Source of the DNA: an uncultured SAR116 cluster alpha proteobacterium
GTDB taxonomy: Bacteria; Pseudomonadota; Alphaproteobacteria; Puniceispirillales; Marisalimonadaceae
Direction of reading: 5' to 3'
Assembly (NCBI GenBank): GCA_902616005.1
Contig: CACMRG010000014.1
Span: 1 to 40,791, forward strand
DNA: 40,791 nt
Position 1 is the stretch's first letter. Each line of letters opens with the position of its first letter. Below are positions 33,148 to 40,791 of the stretch, piece by piece. The position numbers and the translations under genes were made by a program. The notes under the pieces were generated by a model, which was not told where the DNA came from, ran no database searches, and saw nothing but the letters and a program-made list of their open reading frames with translations.

Positions 33148-34119
33148 ATGTTTATTGATGGTTTACAATATTGCAATTGGTCAAAGAAAATTTTTGAAGA
33201 TTGGAGATCTGCCAATTTAACTGCAGTTCATGTTACTATTTCTTATCATGAACAATTTAGAGAAACCGTTTCAAATTTTGAAAAATGGAATTTATATTTT
33301 GAAAATTTTTCAAATCTTATCATGCCGGCTTATACAATATCAGATATAGAAAATGCAAAAGCTAATAAGAAAACAGCTGTAATTTTTGGGTTTCAAAATC
33401 CCTCACCTATTGAAGACGATATAGGCTTAATCAAAATACTTCATAGATTAGGTGGTAGGTTTATGCAACTTACTTATAACAATCAATCATTGCTGGCATC
33501 TGGATGTTATGAAGAGAAAGATAATGGTTTATCAAGAATGGGGAAAGAAGTTATAGAAGAAATGAATAAAGTTGGGATGATAATTGATATGTCACATTCA
33601 GGTGAAAAATCAACTATTGAAGCTATTGAACATTCAAAATTACCAATAACAATAAGTCACGCTAATCCGAGTTTTTGGCATAATGCAAAAAGAAACAAAT
33701 CAAATGAGATTTTAAAATTACTTGCTTCAAAAGGTGGTATTTTAGGACTTTCTTTATATCCACATCATTTAAAAAATAACTCGAATTGTAAATTAGATAG
33801 TTTTTGTAAAATGATAATTGATTTAATTGAGCTTATTGGAATTGATCATATAGGATTTGGTTCTGACTTATGTCAAGATCAACCAGACAGTATTGTTGAG
33901 TGGATGAGAGTTGGGAGATGGACTAAAAAAATAGATTATGGTGAAGGATCAGCTTCTAATTCAGGATTTCCTAAAATGCCTCCATGGTTTAAGGGTAATA
34001 GAGATTGGAAAAATATATTTAATAAACTGCATGAATTAGGGTTAAAACAAGAAGAAATTGATAAAATAAAAGGTTTAAATTGGTATAATTTTTTAAAAAA
34101 AACAAAGGCTTTTAAATAA
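33148..34119 (+). CDS. M19 (renal dipeptidase) family protein with altered metal site
   Basis: A 323-residue amidohydrolase-fold protein of peptidase family M19. Retained features are H150 (IIDMSHSGEKS), H171 (ITISHANPSFWHNAKRNKS) and D240 (GFGSDLCQD). The N-terminal HxD motif is lost: DG is followed by L6-Q7-Y8 (FIDGLQYCNW). The bridging glutamate is Gln at Q83 (FGFQNPSPIED). Only part of the binuclear zinc site can form. Either a mononuclear enzyme or a changed function is likely. It is tightly linked to the unknown 554-residue gene (3-base gap). There is no signal peptide, so it is cytosolic. Confidence 0.85.
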   Translation: MFIDGLQYCNWSKKIFEDWRSANLTAVHVTISYHEQFRETVSNFEKWNLYFENFSNLIMPAYTISDIENAKANKKTAVIFGFQNPSPIEDDIGLIKILHRLGGRFMQLTYNNQSLLASGCYEEKDNGLSRMGKEVIEEMNKVGMIIDMSHSGEKSTIEAIEHSKLPITISHANPSFWHNAKRNKSNEILKLLASKGGILGLSLYPHHLKNNSNCKLDSFCKMIIDLIELIGIDHIGFGSDLCQDQPDSIVEWMRVGRWTKKIDYGEGSASNSGFPKMPPWFKGNRDWKNIFNKLHELGLKQEEIDKIKGLNWYNFLKKTKAFK

Positions 34120-34122
34120 ATT

Positions 34123-35787
34123 ATGCAATATTTTCAAGATGTTAAAGATACAATGAAACTTAAAAACTTAGGTTCATACCACCCTACTCGATTATCTTTT
34201 TCCAGACAATTAATTATTACATTAATAAGAGAAAATTGGATTTTTAAATTTGAAGATTGGAAAATTAATAAACTTGGAAAAGGGTATTGCGTTATTTCTG
34301 TTAAAAATAAAAAAGATGTTTTTTCATTAATAATATTTTCACATTTGATAAAAGATGAAGAAAGAAGCGATCGAGTTATTGCTGATAAATGGGACTTCAC
34401 ATTTAGTCTTTTTATAGGGATACCTAATGATAAAGAAATAAAACATCTAAAAAAAAATGTCCCTCTTCAAGAAAATGGTGTTCACTTAAAAAAACAATTA
34501 ACCCTGAGTAGAGCTAACAAATCTACAAGGTTGTTTAATCATTTTTTAGAAAATTTATCTAATGGATTGCAGCCTGAATTCGAACAAGTTAAAAAAATTG
34601 GTTATTTATTACGTACAACTGCAGTTTATGGAAATGGGAAATTTGGTATTGGTGATTATAATTTTAAATCAGATTCTAAAATATTAAAAAATGGATTTTG
34701 GGCAGAAATGTTAACAGTTTATATGTTAAAAATTTTTTCTATAGAATATGTTAATTTCTTAGCAAAAAATAAATCTAAAAATTATACTAAATTAAATGAT
34801 AATATATCAGATTATCTAGGAACTGGAAACGCAACAGGCCTAGGAATGGCTCCTTTTGTAGTCAATCATCCTAAATTAATCCATAAGTGGATAAATACTA
34901 AACAAACTTTGATTAAAATTGCATTAGATAAAAAAACTTTATCTAAAAATAAATTAAAGTTATTTCTTTTACTTTTAGAAAATTCAAAAAAACATATTAA
35001 TCAATGGGAAGTAGAAGATAAAAAACAAAAAAAACTAATAAATCAATCCAGGAAAGAAATTGATCAAATTATAAATTCAAAACTATTATTTAAAATTTTA
35101 AATTCTGACTATCCATTAAAAAAGTTACTTTCAAAATTTAATAGAATTAACAATGAAACAAGAGAAATGTTGTATAGTATATTTTTAGAACTCTATCCTA
35201 AAGTTACAGATTCATACTCAGGAAAAATGAATGCCTCTGATAAGGTCACTTTAAATACTAATTATTCAAACGCAAAAATTAGATCATTAATTAAACTAAA
35301 TTATGGCTGGGCATTAAATATCAACTTTAATCATTCATCAAGTAAATACTTCTTTTGGTATGTATCTGAAACTAAGCAAGAGCCAAGGCTTGGATTATCA
35401 AAAGAAGATCATGGATATGAAAAACGTTTACCATTAGATATTGCAAAGCAAATATCTGACTTAAATGAAACATTAAAAAAAATGCCTGATAATATGAAGA
35501 TTAGTGAATTTTGTCTAAAACATCATAAATTCAAATCTATAATAAAAAGAGTTCTAATTAATGAAAAACACCAATTCAGTGAAATACATGAAAACTTAGA
35601 AGACAAGAGAATGCGTCCAATAGATATCTTAAGATTCAAATTAAGTTTTTTTGGAGCTTGTAAATTTGATCCTAAATCTAATTTGTGGACCAGAATTACT
35701 TTATTTCAAGGTGTCCCATTACCTAAGAATTTCAAAGAAAATAAAACCCATATGTTTAGTTTTCCTTTCTTAAATGCTTATGGTTGA
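34123..35787 (+). CDS. Conserved hypothetical protein
   Basis: A 554-residue soluble protein that I cannot assign to a known enzyme family. No signal peptide, membrane segment or nucleotide motif is visible. Notable stretches are YLLRTTAVYGNGKFGIGDY (about 165-183), LGTGNATGLGMAPFVVNHP, YFFWYVSETKQEPRLGLS and the C-terminal DILRFKLSFFGACKFDPKS region near 503-521. A lysine-rich helical middle (about 255-330) separates the two ends. It may start at the ATG at 34123 or at a second ATG at 34153. It is 3 bases after the M19 gene and overlaps the next gene by 14 bases, so it works in the same unit. Confidence 0.8.
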   Translation: MQYFQDVKDTMKLKNLGSYHPTRLSFSRQLIITLIRENWIFKFEDWKINKLGKGYCVISVKNKKDVFSLIIFSHLIKDEERSDRVIADKWDFTFSLFIGIPNDKEIKHLKKNVPLQENGVHLKKQLTLSRANKSTRLFNHFLENLSNGLQPEFEQVKKIGYLLRTTAVYGNGKFGIGDYNFKSDSKILKNGFWAEMLTVYMLKIFSIEYVNFLAKNKSKNYTKLNDNISDYLGTGNATGLGMAPFVVNHPKLIHKWINTKQTLIKIALDKKTLSKNKLKLFLLLLENSKKHINQWEVEDKKQKKLINQSRKEIDQIINSKLLFKILNSDYPLKKLLSKFNRINNETREMLYSIFLELYPKVTDSYSGKMNASDKVTLNTNYSNAKIRSLIKLNYGWALNINFNHSSSKYFFWYVSETKQEPRLGLSKEDHGYEKRLPLDIAKQISDLNETLKKMPDNMKISEFCLKHHKFKSIIKRVLINEKHQFSEIHENLEDKRMRPIDILRFKLSFFGACKFDPKSNLWTRITLFQGVPLPKNFKENKTHMFSFPFLNAYG

Positions 35788-36391
35788 AAAATCAATTAAC
35801 CAAATTAAATCTGAAACTTTTAAAGCATTGATTGGTATAAATCTCTCTAAATCTCTAGCAGATGATTGTAGTAATTTATGCTGCAACCTAGCTAAAATAA
35901 AAACCCCTTTCTTAAAGGATTTAATTACTCTTTTAGAAAAATATAAAACTAAAGAGATTAATAATAGTATAGATCATAAAAAATCTAAAGATTTAATAGC
36001 TCCATTTTATGGACTTAATTTAATTGAGTATTTATCTTCTGAAAATATTAATTGGTCAGGGAATGTAATTGCACCAAACTTTTTAATTTCAGCAATGCTG
36101 ATTTACAATCATGAAAATAAAAAAAATTTTTTATTACGTAACAATAAAAGTACAATATTCTGCATTTACAATTCGACAATTTATTTAAATAAAAAGAAGT
36201 TAACAAATGATTTTTACTATATTGAAACAGAATTATATCCTTCGAAAATTAAAAAAGTTAAGTTTAATAAAATTCTCTACTATGATAGGTGTTATGTAAA
36301 TTCCATAGAATGGAATGAATTATTGAAATACTCACAAAAAACTTATGTTAAAGAAAGTAAAGTATCAAAAGAAAAAGGTGCAGGATATTAA
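35774..36391 (+). CDS. DUF3726-like protein
   Basis: A 205-residue protein, probably DUF3726 by its size and its N-terminal pattern (EKSINQIKSETFKALIGINL, then a LADDCSNLCCNLA helix). The function is unknown. It overlaps the end of the 554-residue gene by 14 bases; a second ATG at 35780 would give an 8-base overlap. The frequent cysteines and histidines do not form a recognisable metal motif. Translational coupling suggests that it forms a complex with, or acts on, the 554-residue partner. Confidence 0.6.
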   Translation: MLMVEKSINQIKSETFKALIGINLSKSLADDCSNLCCNLAKIKTPFLKDLITLLEKYKTKEINNSIDHKKSKDLIAPFYGLNLIEYLSSENINWSGNVIAPNFLISAMLIYNHENKKNFLLRNNKSTIFCIYNSTIYLNKKKLTNDFYYIETELYPSKIKKVKFNKILYYDRCYVNSIEWNELLKYSQKTYVKESKVSKEKGAGY

Positions 36392-36426
36392 AAATTTATA
36401 TTGTTAATATGTTATGTTTTTCTAAT

Positions 36427-36473
36427 TTGACATTTTCAACAATTTGATGACTATAGGCATATTAGTTTATTAT
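36427..36473 (+). promoter_or_regulatory. Candidate promoters of the second TRAP operon
   Basis: A perfect -35 box TTGACA (36427-36432) lies 19 bases before TATAGG, and a second pair, TTGATG (36444-36449) and TATTAT (36468-36473), has an 18-base spacing. Both are upstream of the TRAP binding-protein gene, which has an AGGAGG ribosome site at 36502-36507. They lie in a 123-base gap. The spacings are longer than ideal. Confidence 0.35.
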
Positions 36474-36514
36474 CTAATAAATCTAAACATTAAAACTAAC
36501 TAGGAGGAAAATTA

Positions 36515-37555
36515 ATGTTAAAAATCAAAAGATTAATAACAGTTTCATTAATGTTTTTGATCTCCAATATATTTGCAACAATTGTTTTGGCTAAAGTTGA
36601 TGGCCCAAGCGTTTTTTGGAAATATAGTTTATGGGGCAAAAGAAGAGCTTTCACTGAAGGCGCAGAAACATTATCTAAAAGATTAGCAGAGGAAACAAAC
36701 GGAAAATTTAAATTAAAAATTTTCTATGGTGGCCAATTGGCAAAATCAAGAGAAAATTGGGATGGTTTGAAAGCTAATTCTTTTGAAATGGCAACTGTTT
36801 GTAACTTTTACCATCCAAAGAAAAACCCAGGTTTAATGGTTTTAACACTTCCATTTTTACCGCTTGGACAAAGCTTTGACAGAGATGCAAAAGTGAGACA
36901 AGCAGTCTATGATCATCCAATATTAAAAAAAGAAGCATCAAAATTTAATGGCATATATTTTATGACTTCAAATTTACCACAATATGAATTTATGGGTAAA
37001 GGGAAGCCACCATTAAAACTTTCTGACTTTAAAGGAATGAGAGTTAGAGCTGGTGGTGGTGTTGGAACAGCAATGGTAAAATTAGGGGCTACAAAAATGT
37101 CAGTTCCTGCTCCAGAGACATATACACTTATTGCAAGAGGAGCTGTAGATGCAGTTTCTTTTCCTTTCACATATGCTCATGCTGCTTACAAGATACCAGA
37201 GGTGGCCGATTGGTATACAGCAAATTTATCACCTGGGACGTCAGATTGTCCTTATGTGATGAATATGCAAGCTTACAATAAACTTCCAAAACAATATCAA
37301 AATTTATTAAACAGTCTTCGTGGTGAAGCTTTAGAAGCTCTTAAAGCTGCATACAAGAAAGCTGATGATAAAAATTTACCTGTTTGGAAGAAAAAATTCA
37401 AAGAGATCAAATACGATGATAAAACTCTTGCTGAATTTAAAGCTAAAGTAGGTAAACCGATTTGGAATGATTGGGTCGCTGCTAACAAAGATCAATTTGA
37501 TGCTCAAGCAGTATTAGACGTCATTCTAAACTATAAATATTCAAATATAAAATAA
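36515..37555 (+). CDS. TRAP transporter substrate-binding protein (DctP family)
   Basis: A 346-residue periplasmic binding protein with a signal peptide (residues 1-26, ending VLA before KVD). The family arginine that holds a ligand carboxylate is present at R178 (FKGMRVRAGG), unlike in the first TRAP locus. Other features are IFYGGQLAKSRENWDGLKAN (about 69-88) and RGAVDAVSFPFTYAHA. The ligand is thus probably a carboxylic acid, but its identity is unknown. It is first in a P-Q-M operon. A strong hairpin follows it (37566-37599), which would raise its level relative to the membrane subunits. Confidence 0.93.
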   Translation: MLKIKRLITVSLMFLISNIFATIVLAKVDGPSVFWKYSLWGKRRAFTEGAETLSKRLAEETNGKFKLKIFYGGQLAKSRENWDGLKANSFEMATVCNFYHPKKNPGLMVLTLPFLPLGQSFDRDAKVRQAVYDHPILKKEASKFNGIYFMTSNLPQYEFMGKGKPPLKLSDFKGMRVRAGGGVGTAMVKLGATKMSVPAPETYTLIARGAVDAVSFPFTYAHAAYKIPEVADWYTANLSPGTSDCPYVMNMQAYNKLPKQYQNLLNSLRGEALEALKAAYKKADDKNLPVWKKKFKEIKYDDKTLAEFKAKVGKPIWNDWVAANKDQFDAQAVLDVILNYKYSNIK

Positions 37556-37565
37556 TATACAAGGA

Positions 37566-37599
37566 AAAACATGTGTGCAATTATTTGCACACATGTTTT
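37566..37599 (+). terminator. Intercistronic 15-bp hairpin after TRAP binding-protein gene
   Basis: A perfect 15-bp stem (AAAACATGTGTGCAA at 37566-37580 with TTGCACACATGTTTT at 37585-37599) and loop TTAT lies 10 bases after the stop codon. No long T tract follows beyond the TTTT of the stem end. It probably works as a partial terminator or an RNA-stabilising hairpin, giving more binding protein than permease, a common TRAP arrangement. Confidence 0.75.
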
Positions 37600-37614
37600 A
37601 TTATAGGCATTTAT

Positions 37615-38181
37615 TTGTTAGATTTATTTAATAAAAAACTAAGTAAAATCGAAGACTTTCTAGTTTTATTTGTTGGAATTTCGATTTTCATTGTGATGAT
37701 TTTAACATCCATCCAAATTATATCTAGAGTTGTTGGCTATCCTTGGCCTGCATTTTTAGAATTATCAGAATTAGCTATTTCAATTTTTGCATTTCTAGGT
37801 GTTGCTTTTGCTCAAAGAATGGATGCTCACATTCGTATGGAACTTCTTGTTGCAAATTTAAAAGGAAGAATTAAATGGACAATTGAGTTTATTGCGACAT
37901 TTTGTGCATTCATAGTAATAGGTGTCTTAATATATTATAGTAGTTTATTTGCTATAGACGCTTATGTAATAGGTGATAGTACAATGGATTACTTATTTCC
38001 AACGTGGCCAGCAAAAATTTTGGTTCCAATAGGTTTTACCATTTGGTTTTTAAGACTATTATTAGAGTTAATTGGCTATTTAAGATTAGCTATAAATGTT
38101 AATGCTGAACCAATGTATGTACCAACTATTAAAACAGCAGAAGAATTAGCAAATGAAGAAATTAAGTCAATAAGAGAATAA
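37615..38181 (+). CDS. TRAP transporter small membrane subunit (DctQ type)
   Basis: A 188-residue membrane protein with four hydrophobic segments, the DctQ subunit of the second TRAP system. The frame also opens at a GTG at 37573, but that start would lie inside the hairpin. I therefore chose the TTG at 37615 (LDLFNKKLSKIEDFLVLF), which has an AGG ribosome site 7 bases upstream. The VVGYPWPAFLELSELAISIF segment matches the usual second membrane region of DctQ proteins. The C-terminus is a polar tail (NEEIKSIRE). The DctM-like gene follows after 1 base. Confidence 0.85.
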   Translation: MLDLFNKKLSKIEDFLVLFVGISIFIVMILTSIQIISRVVGYPWPAFLELSELAISIFAFLGVAFAQRMDAHIRMELLVANLKGRIKWTIEFIATFCAFIVIGVLIYYSSLFAIDAYVIGDSTMDYLFPTWPAKILVPIGFTIWFLRLLLELIGYLRLAINVNAEPMYVPTIKTAEELANEEIKSIRE

Positions 38182-38182
38182 T

Positions 38183-39592
38183 ATGATTTTTGAAAAACTA
38201 CTTCAAGGACAACCAGAAGGCATTTTTGGTATTGGATATAATGATCCATCATTAGTTGGAATAATTTGTACTTGTATTCTTTTAGTTTTAGTCATTTGTG
38301 GTGTAAGAGTTGTAATTGCAGCAAGTATTGCTGGAATAATTGGGCTTGTAGAATTAATTGGAATTGGTCCAGCTTTAGGCAACATTGGAGCAATACCATA
38401 TTCAAAATCTGTTACATTTGTTCTTGGTTTATTGCCAATTTTTATATTAATTGGTTTTTTAGCCTATCAAGCTGGAATAACAAGACAATTGTTTGAGGCA
38501 GCTAAAGCATGGGTTGGTTTTGTCCCCGGTGGACTAGCTGTAGCTACAGTTTTTGCAACTGCTGGATTTGCAGCAGTTTCAGGAGCTTCTACTGCCACAG
38601 CAGCTGTTTTTTCAAGAATAGCTATACCTGAAATGCTCAAAGAAGGTTATGACAAAAAGTTAGCTGCTGGTGTGGTAGCCGCTGGTGGGACTTTAGCATC
38701 TTTAATCCCACCATCTGCAATTTTAATCATCTATGCAATTATCGTTGAAGAATCTGTTGGAGCACTATTATTAGCTGGTTTTTTACCCGGTGTATTTTCT
38801 GCAATTGTGTACGCGTTAATAATTATTTTATGGGCTAAAAAAAATCCTAAATTAGGTCCTCCATCTAGAAGATATACATTAAATGAAAAATTAAAAACTT
38901 TACCAGGGATTTTGCCTATTGCGGTTGTTATTGCCACAATTATAAGTGCTATTTATGCAGGTTGGGCGACACCAACTGAAGCTGGGTCTTTAGGTGCATT
39001 TGTAGTTCTTATTATGGCAATTTATAATAAAGTTAAAATTACTGCTCTAAAGGCTGCACTGATAGAAACAGCTAAATTAGTAGCTATGATATTTTCTATA
39101 ATATGGGGTGTTTTGATTTTTGTAAGATTTTTAGGATTTTCTGGACTCCCTGAAGATTTTGCTAATTGGATTATATCACTTCCTTTAGACCCATATGTAA
39201 CACTTTTATTAATACTTCTTGGATATGTTATTTTAGGAATGTTTATAGATGCAATAGGATTATTATTACTAACTCTGCCAGTTGTATATCCAGCTGTAAT
39301 GTTATTAAATGGTGGACCAGACGTTACAGCCGCAGAAAGTCCATTTGGAATGACATTCAATCAAGTCAGTGTTTGGTTTGGTATTATTGTTGTTAAAATG
39401 GCCGAAGTTTGTCTTATAACACCTCCTATTGGTCTAAATTGTTTTGTGGTTGCAGGTGTAAGGAAAGATATACCTGTTACTGATGTATTTAAAGGAGTAA
39501 CTTTATTCTTTATTGCAGACATATTAACAATTTTAGGATTAGTATTGTTCCCTCAAGTAATAACTTGGCTTCCTGATTTAATGATGAGTTAA
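38183..39592 (+). CDS. TRAP transporter large membrane subunit (DctM type)
   Basis: A 469-residue polytopic membrane protein with about 12 hydrophobic segments. DctM motifs include ILIGFLAYQAGITRQLFEAAK (about 92-112, spacing typical), AVSGASTATAAVFSRIAIPEM, GGTLASLIPPSAILIIYAI and CLITPPIGLNCFVVAGV near the end. Together with the upstream DctQ and binding protein it completes a P-Q-M TRAP transporter for an unknown acid. It ends 2 bases from the stop of the convergent mmsA gene. Confidence 0.95.
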   Translation: MIFEKLLQGQPEGIFGIGYNDPSLVGIICTCILLVLVICGVRVVIAASIAGIIGLVELIGIGPALGNIGAIPYSKSVTFVLGLLPIFILIGFLAYQAGITRQLFEAAKAWVGFVPGGLAVATVFATAGFAAVSGASTATAAVFSRIAIPEMLKEGYDKKLAAGVVAAGGTLASLIPPSAILIIYAIIVEESVGALLLAGFLPGVFSAIVYALIIILWAKKNPKLGPPSRRYTLNEKLKTLPGILPIAVVIATIISAIYAGWATPTEAGSLGAFVVLIMAIYNKVKITALKAALIETAKLVAMIFSIIWGVLIFVRFLGFSGLPEDFANWIISLPLDPYVTLLLILLGYVILGMFIDAIGLLLLTLPVVYPAVMLLNGGPDVTAAESPFGMTFNQVSVWFGIIVVKMAEVCLITPPIGLNCFVVAGVRKDIPVTDVFKGVTLFFIADILTILGLVLFPQVITWLPDLMMS

Positions 39593-39594
39593 AA

Positions 39595-40791
39595 TCAACT
39601 ATTATTTGGAAAAGTGTATTGGGCGCCTAAAGATTTTCCAACTGGCCATCTTCCTGTAACCGTCTTAAGTCTGGTATAAAACCTAACACCTTCCATTCCA
39701 TATACTGCATGTCCTCCAAATACAGACTTTTTCCAACCACCAAAAGAATGATAAGCCATTGGAACTGGAATTGGTACATTAATGCCTACCATTCCTATTT
39801 GACATTCGTTTGCAAATTTTCTGGCAACACCACCATCAGAAGTAAAAATAGCAGTGCCATTTCCATATTCATGGTTGTTAACCATTTCTAATGCTTCTAC
39901 CATACTCTCAGACCTTACCATTGACATAACAGGCCCAAATATTTCTTCTTGGTAGATTTTCATCTCAGTTGAAACGTGATCAAAGAATGTTCCCCCAACA
40001 TAATAACCATTTTCATAACCTTGAAGTTTAAAATTTCTTCCATCAACTACTAAATCAGCACCCTCTTTAATACCAATATCAATATAATTTTTAACTTTAT
40101 CTAAGTGTTGTTTAGTTACCAAAGGACCCATTTCAGACGATTTTTTTAAACCCGGGCCTATTTTTAAGTTTTCAATCATTGGAGTTATTTTTGTTCTAAT
40201 AGCATCTCCAGTCTCTTTTCCAACAGGAACAACAACTGAAACTGCCATGCATCTTTCACCAGCAGATCCAAAAACAGATCCCATAATAGAATCGCAAACT
40301 AAATTAATATCAGCATCTGGCATAACAACCATGTGATTTTTGGCGCCACCCATAGCTTGTACTTTTTTTCCATATTTTGCAGCTTCTTGATATATATAAT
40401 GTGCTATTGGTGTTGATCCAACAAAACTGACAGCACTAATATCTTTGTTTTTTAAAATTGCATCAACAGCCTCTTTACCACCATTTACAACATTTAAGAC
40501 ACCTGGAGGGAACCCGGCATCCAATACCATTTGCGCTAACAACAATGTAGAACTTGGATCTCTTTCTGAAGGCTTTAAAATAAAACAATTTCCACATGCA
40601 ATTGCAATAGGAAACATCCATAAAGGCACCATGACAGGGAAATTAAATGGAGTTATTCCAGATACAATACCCAAAGGTTGATTATCTGACCAACTATCAA
40701 TTGATCTTCCAACTTCACTAGTATAATTTCCGGCTAATAAATTTGGAATTCCACAAGCAAATTCAACTACTTCTAGTCCTCTTCCAACCTC
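39595..40791 (-). CDS. mmsA: CoA-acylating methylmalonate-semialdehyde dehydrogenase, N-terminus cut
   Basis: An aldehyde dehydrogenase whose first part lies beyond the window end. The open frame runs to the last base (40791), where the peptide reads EVGRGLEVVEFACGIPNLLA, followed by PLGIVSGITPFNFPVMVP. The TTG at 40674 is internal. The catalytic cysteine is in GSAGERCMAVSVVVP. MmsA-typical text includes MGGAKNHMVVMPDAD and GGWKKSVFGGHAVYGMEGV. The enzyme makes propionyl-CoA (or acetyl-CoA) from methylmalonate or malonate semialdehyde in valine, inositol and pyrimidine breakdown. It converges on the TRAP operon with a 2-base gap. Confidence 0.94.
   Translation of the reverse strand, partial: EVGRGLEVVEFACGIPNLLAGNYTSEVGRSIDSWSDNQPLGIVSGITPFNFPVMVPLWMFPIAIACGNCFILKPSERDPSSTLLLAQMVLDAGFPPGVLNVVNGGKEAVDAILKNKDISAVSFVGSTPIAHYIYQEAAKYGKKVQAMGGAKNHMVVMPDADINLVCDSIMGSVFGSAGERCMAVSVVVPVGKETGDAIRTKITPMIENLKIGPGLKKSSEMGPLVTKQHLDKVKNYIDIGIKEGADLVVDGRNFKLQGYENGYYVGGTFFDHVSTEMKIYQEEIFGPVMSMVRSESMVEALEMVNNHEYGNGTAIFTSDGGVARKFANECQIGMVGINVPIPVPMAYHSFGGWKKSVFGGHAVYGMEGVRFYTRLKTVTGRWPVGKSLGAQYTFPNNS

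Noticed and set aside
37573-37614. GTG start for the second DctQ gene
   Set aside because: It lies inside a perfect 15-bp hairpin and adds residues unlike DctQ; the TTG at 37615 has a ribosome site.
39022-39360. 112-codon open frame on the minus strand within DctM
   Set aside because: It is antisense to a well-conserved membrane protein and shows low-complexity text without any family motif; a shadow frame.
40674-40791. mmsA starting at the TTG at 40674
   Set aside because: The open frame continues to the window end with clear MmsA sequence (EVVEFACGIPNLLAG), so the start lies outside.
1-40791. tRNA, rRNA, CRISPR array, insertion sequence or prophage
   Set aside because: No cloverleaf, ribosomal RNA stretch, regularly spaced repeats, transposase or phage structural gene was recognised by reading; genes are compact and metabolic throughout.

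Overview
The window is AT-rich (roughly 30% GC by eye) and almost fully coding, with gaps of 0-200 bases, frequent start/stop overlaps and a few TTG starts. It carries two complete TRAP transporters, a Cox/xanthine-dehydrogenase-type molybdenum hydroxylase, a PhoR/PhoB pair, SodB and an MmsA-type dehydrogenase. This suits a streamlined marine alphaproteobacterium of the SAR11 / HIMB59 / AEGEAN-169 kind; the exact lineage cannot be fixed from the window. I see no rRNA, tRNA, CRISPR array, insertion sequence or phage gene, and no gene-free stretch above about 300 bases (the longest, 24804-25016, is about 210).

Region A (1-6277) holds the start of an SDR gene, a HisD-family dehydrogenase resembling the sulfonate-polyol enzyme HpsN, a flavin reductase, a divergent LysR regulator, and a TRAP transporter in Q-M-P order closed by a clear terminator. 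Region B (6274-17231) is a catabolic island. A minus-strand operon (3-hydroxyisobutyrate-dehydrogenase-like, cupin, YciI, short cyclase) diverges from a plus-strand operon (luciferase-like monooxygenase, PcaD/NicD-like hydrolase, VOC protein, long cyclase-family hydrolase, FAD hydroxylase of the 2,6-dihydroxypyridine-hydroxylase type). A convergent three-gene molybdenum hydroxylase operon ends against it. The combination points to oxidation and opening of a nitrogen heteroaromatic ring. The TRAP transporter, flavin reductase and LysR of region A are plausible partners for uptake, FMNH2 supply and control.

Region C (17316-24803) holds an OsmC protein and a PuuE-like deacetylase-fold hydrolase, then minus-strand genes: PhoR without membrane segments, PhoB, a PfkB kinase, a YdcF-type protein, and a quinone oxidoreductase / Nu-class GST / Gfo-Idh operon. 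Region D (25017-31343) is a methylthioadenosine (MTA) salvage locus. On the plus strand are sodB, a short PuuD-like membrane protein, mtnP and apt. Facing them are a small MTA-nucleosidase-like gene, mtnA, and a class II aldolase fused to an SDR dehydrogenase. mtnA and the aldolase gene are one base apart, suggesting a dihydroxyacetone-phosphate shunt for MTA.

Region E (31407-39592) runs on the plus strand: an AMI1-like amidase, a carboxymuconolactone-decarboxylase-like protein, an M19-dipeptidase relative lacking key metal ligands, a large unknown protein, a probable DUF3726 protein, and a second TRAP transporter in P-Q-M order with a strong hairpin after the binding-protein gene. A methylmalonate-semialdehyde dehydrogenase (mmsA), cut by the window end, faces it. 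The most notable items are the heterocycle-type island, the fused aldolase-SDR placed to finish MTA salvage, and the M19 / unknown / DUF3726 trio.
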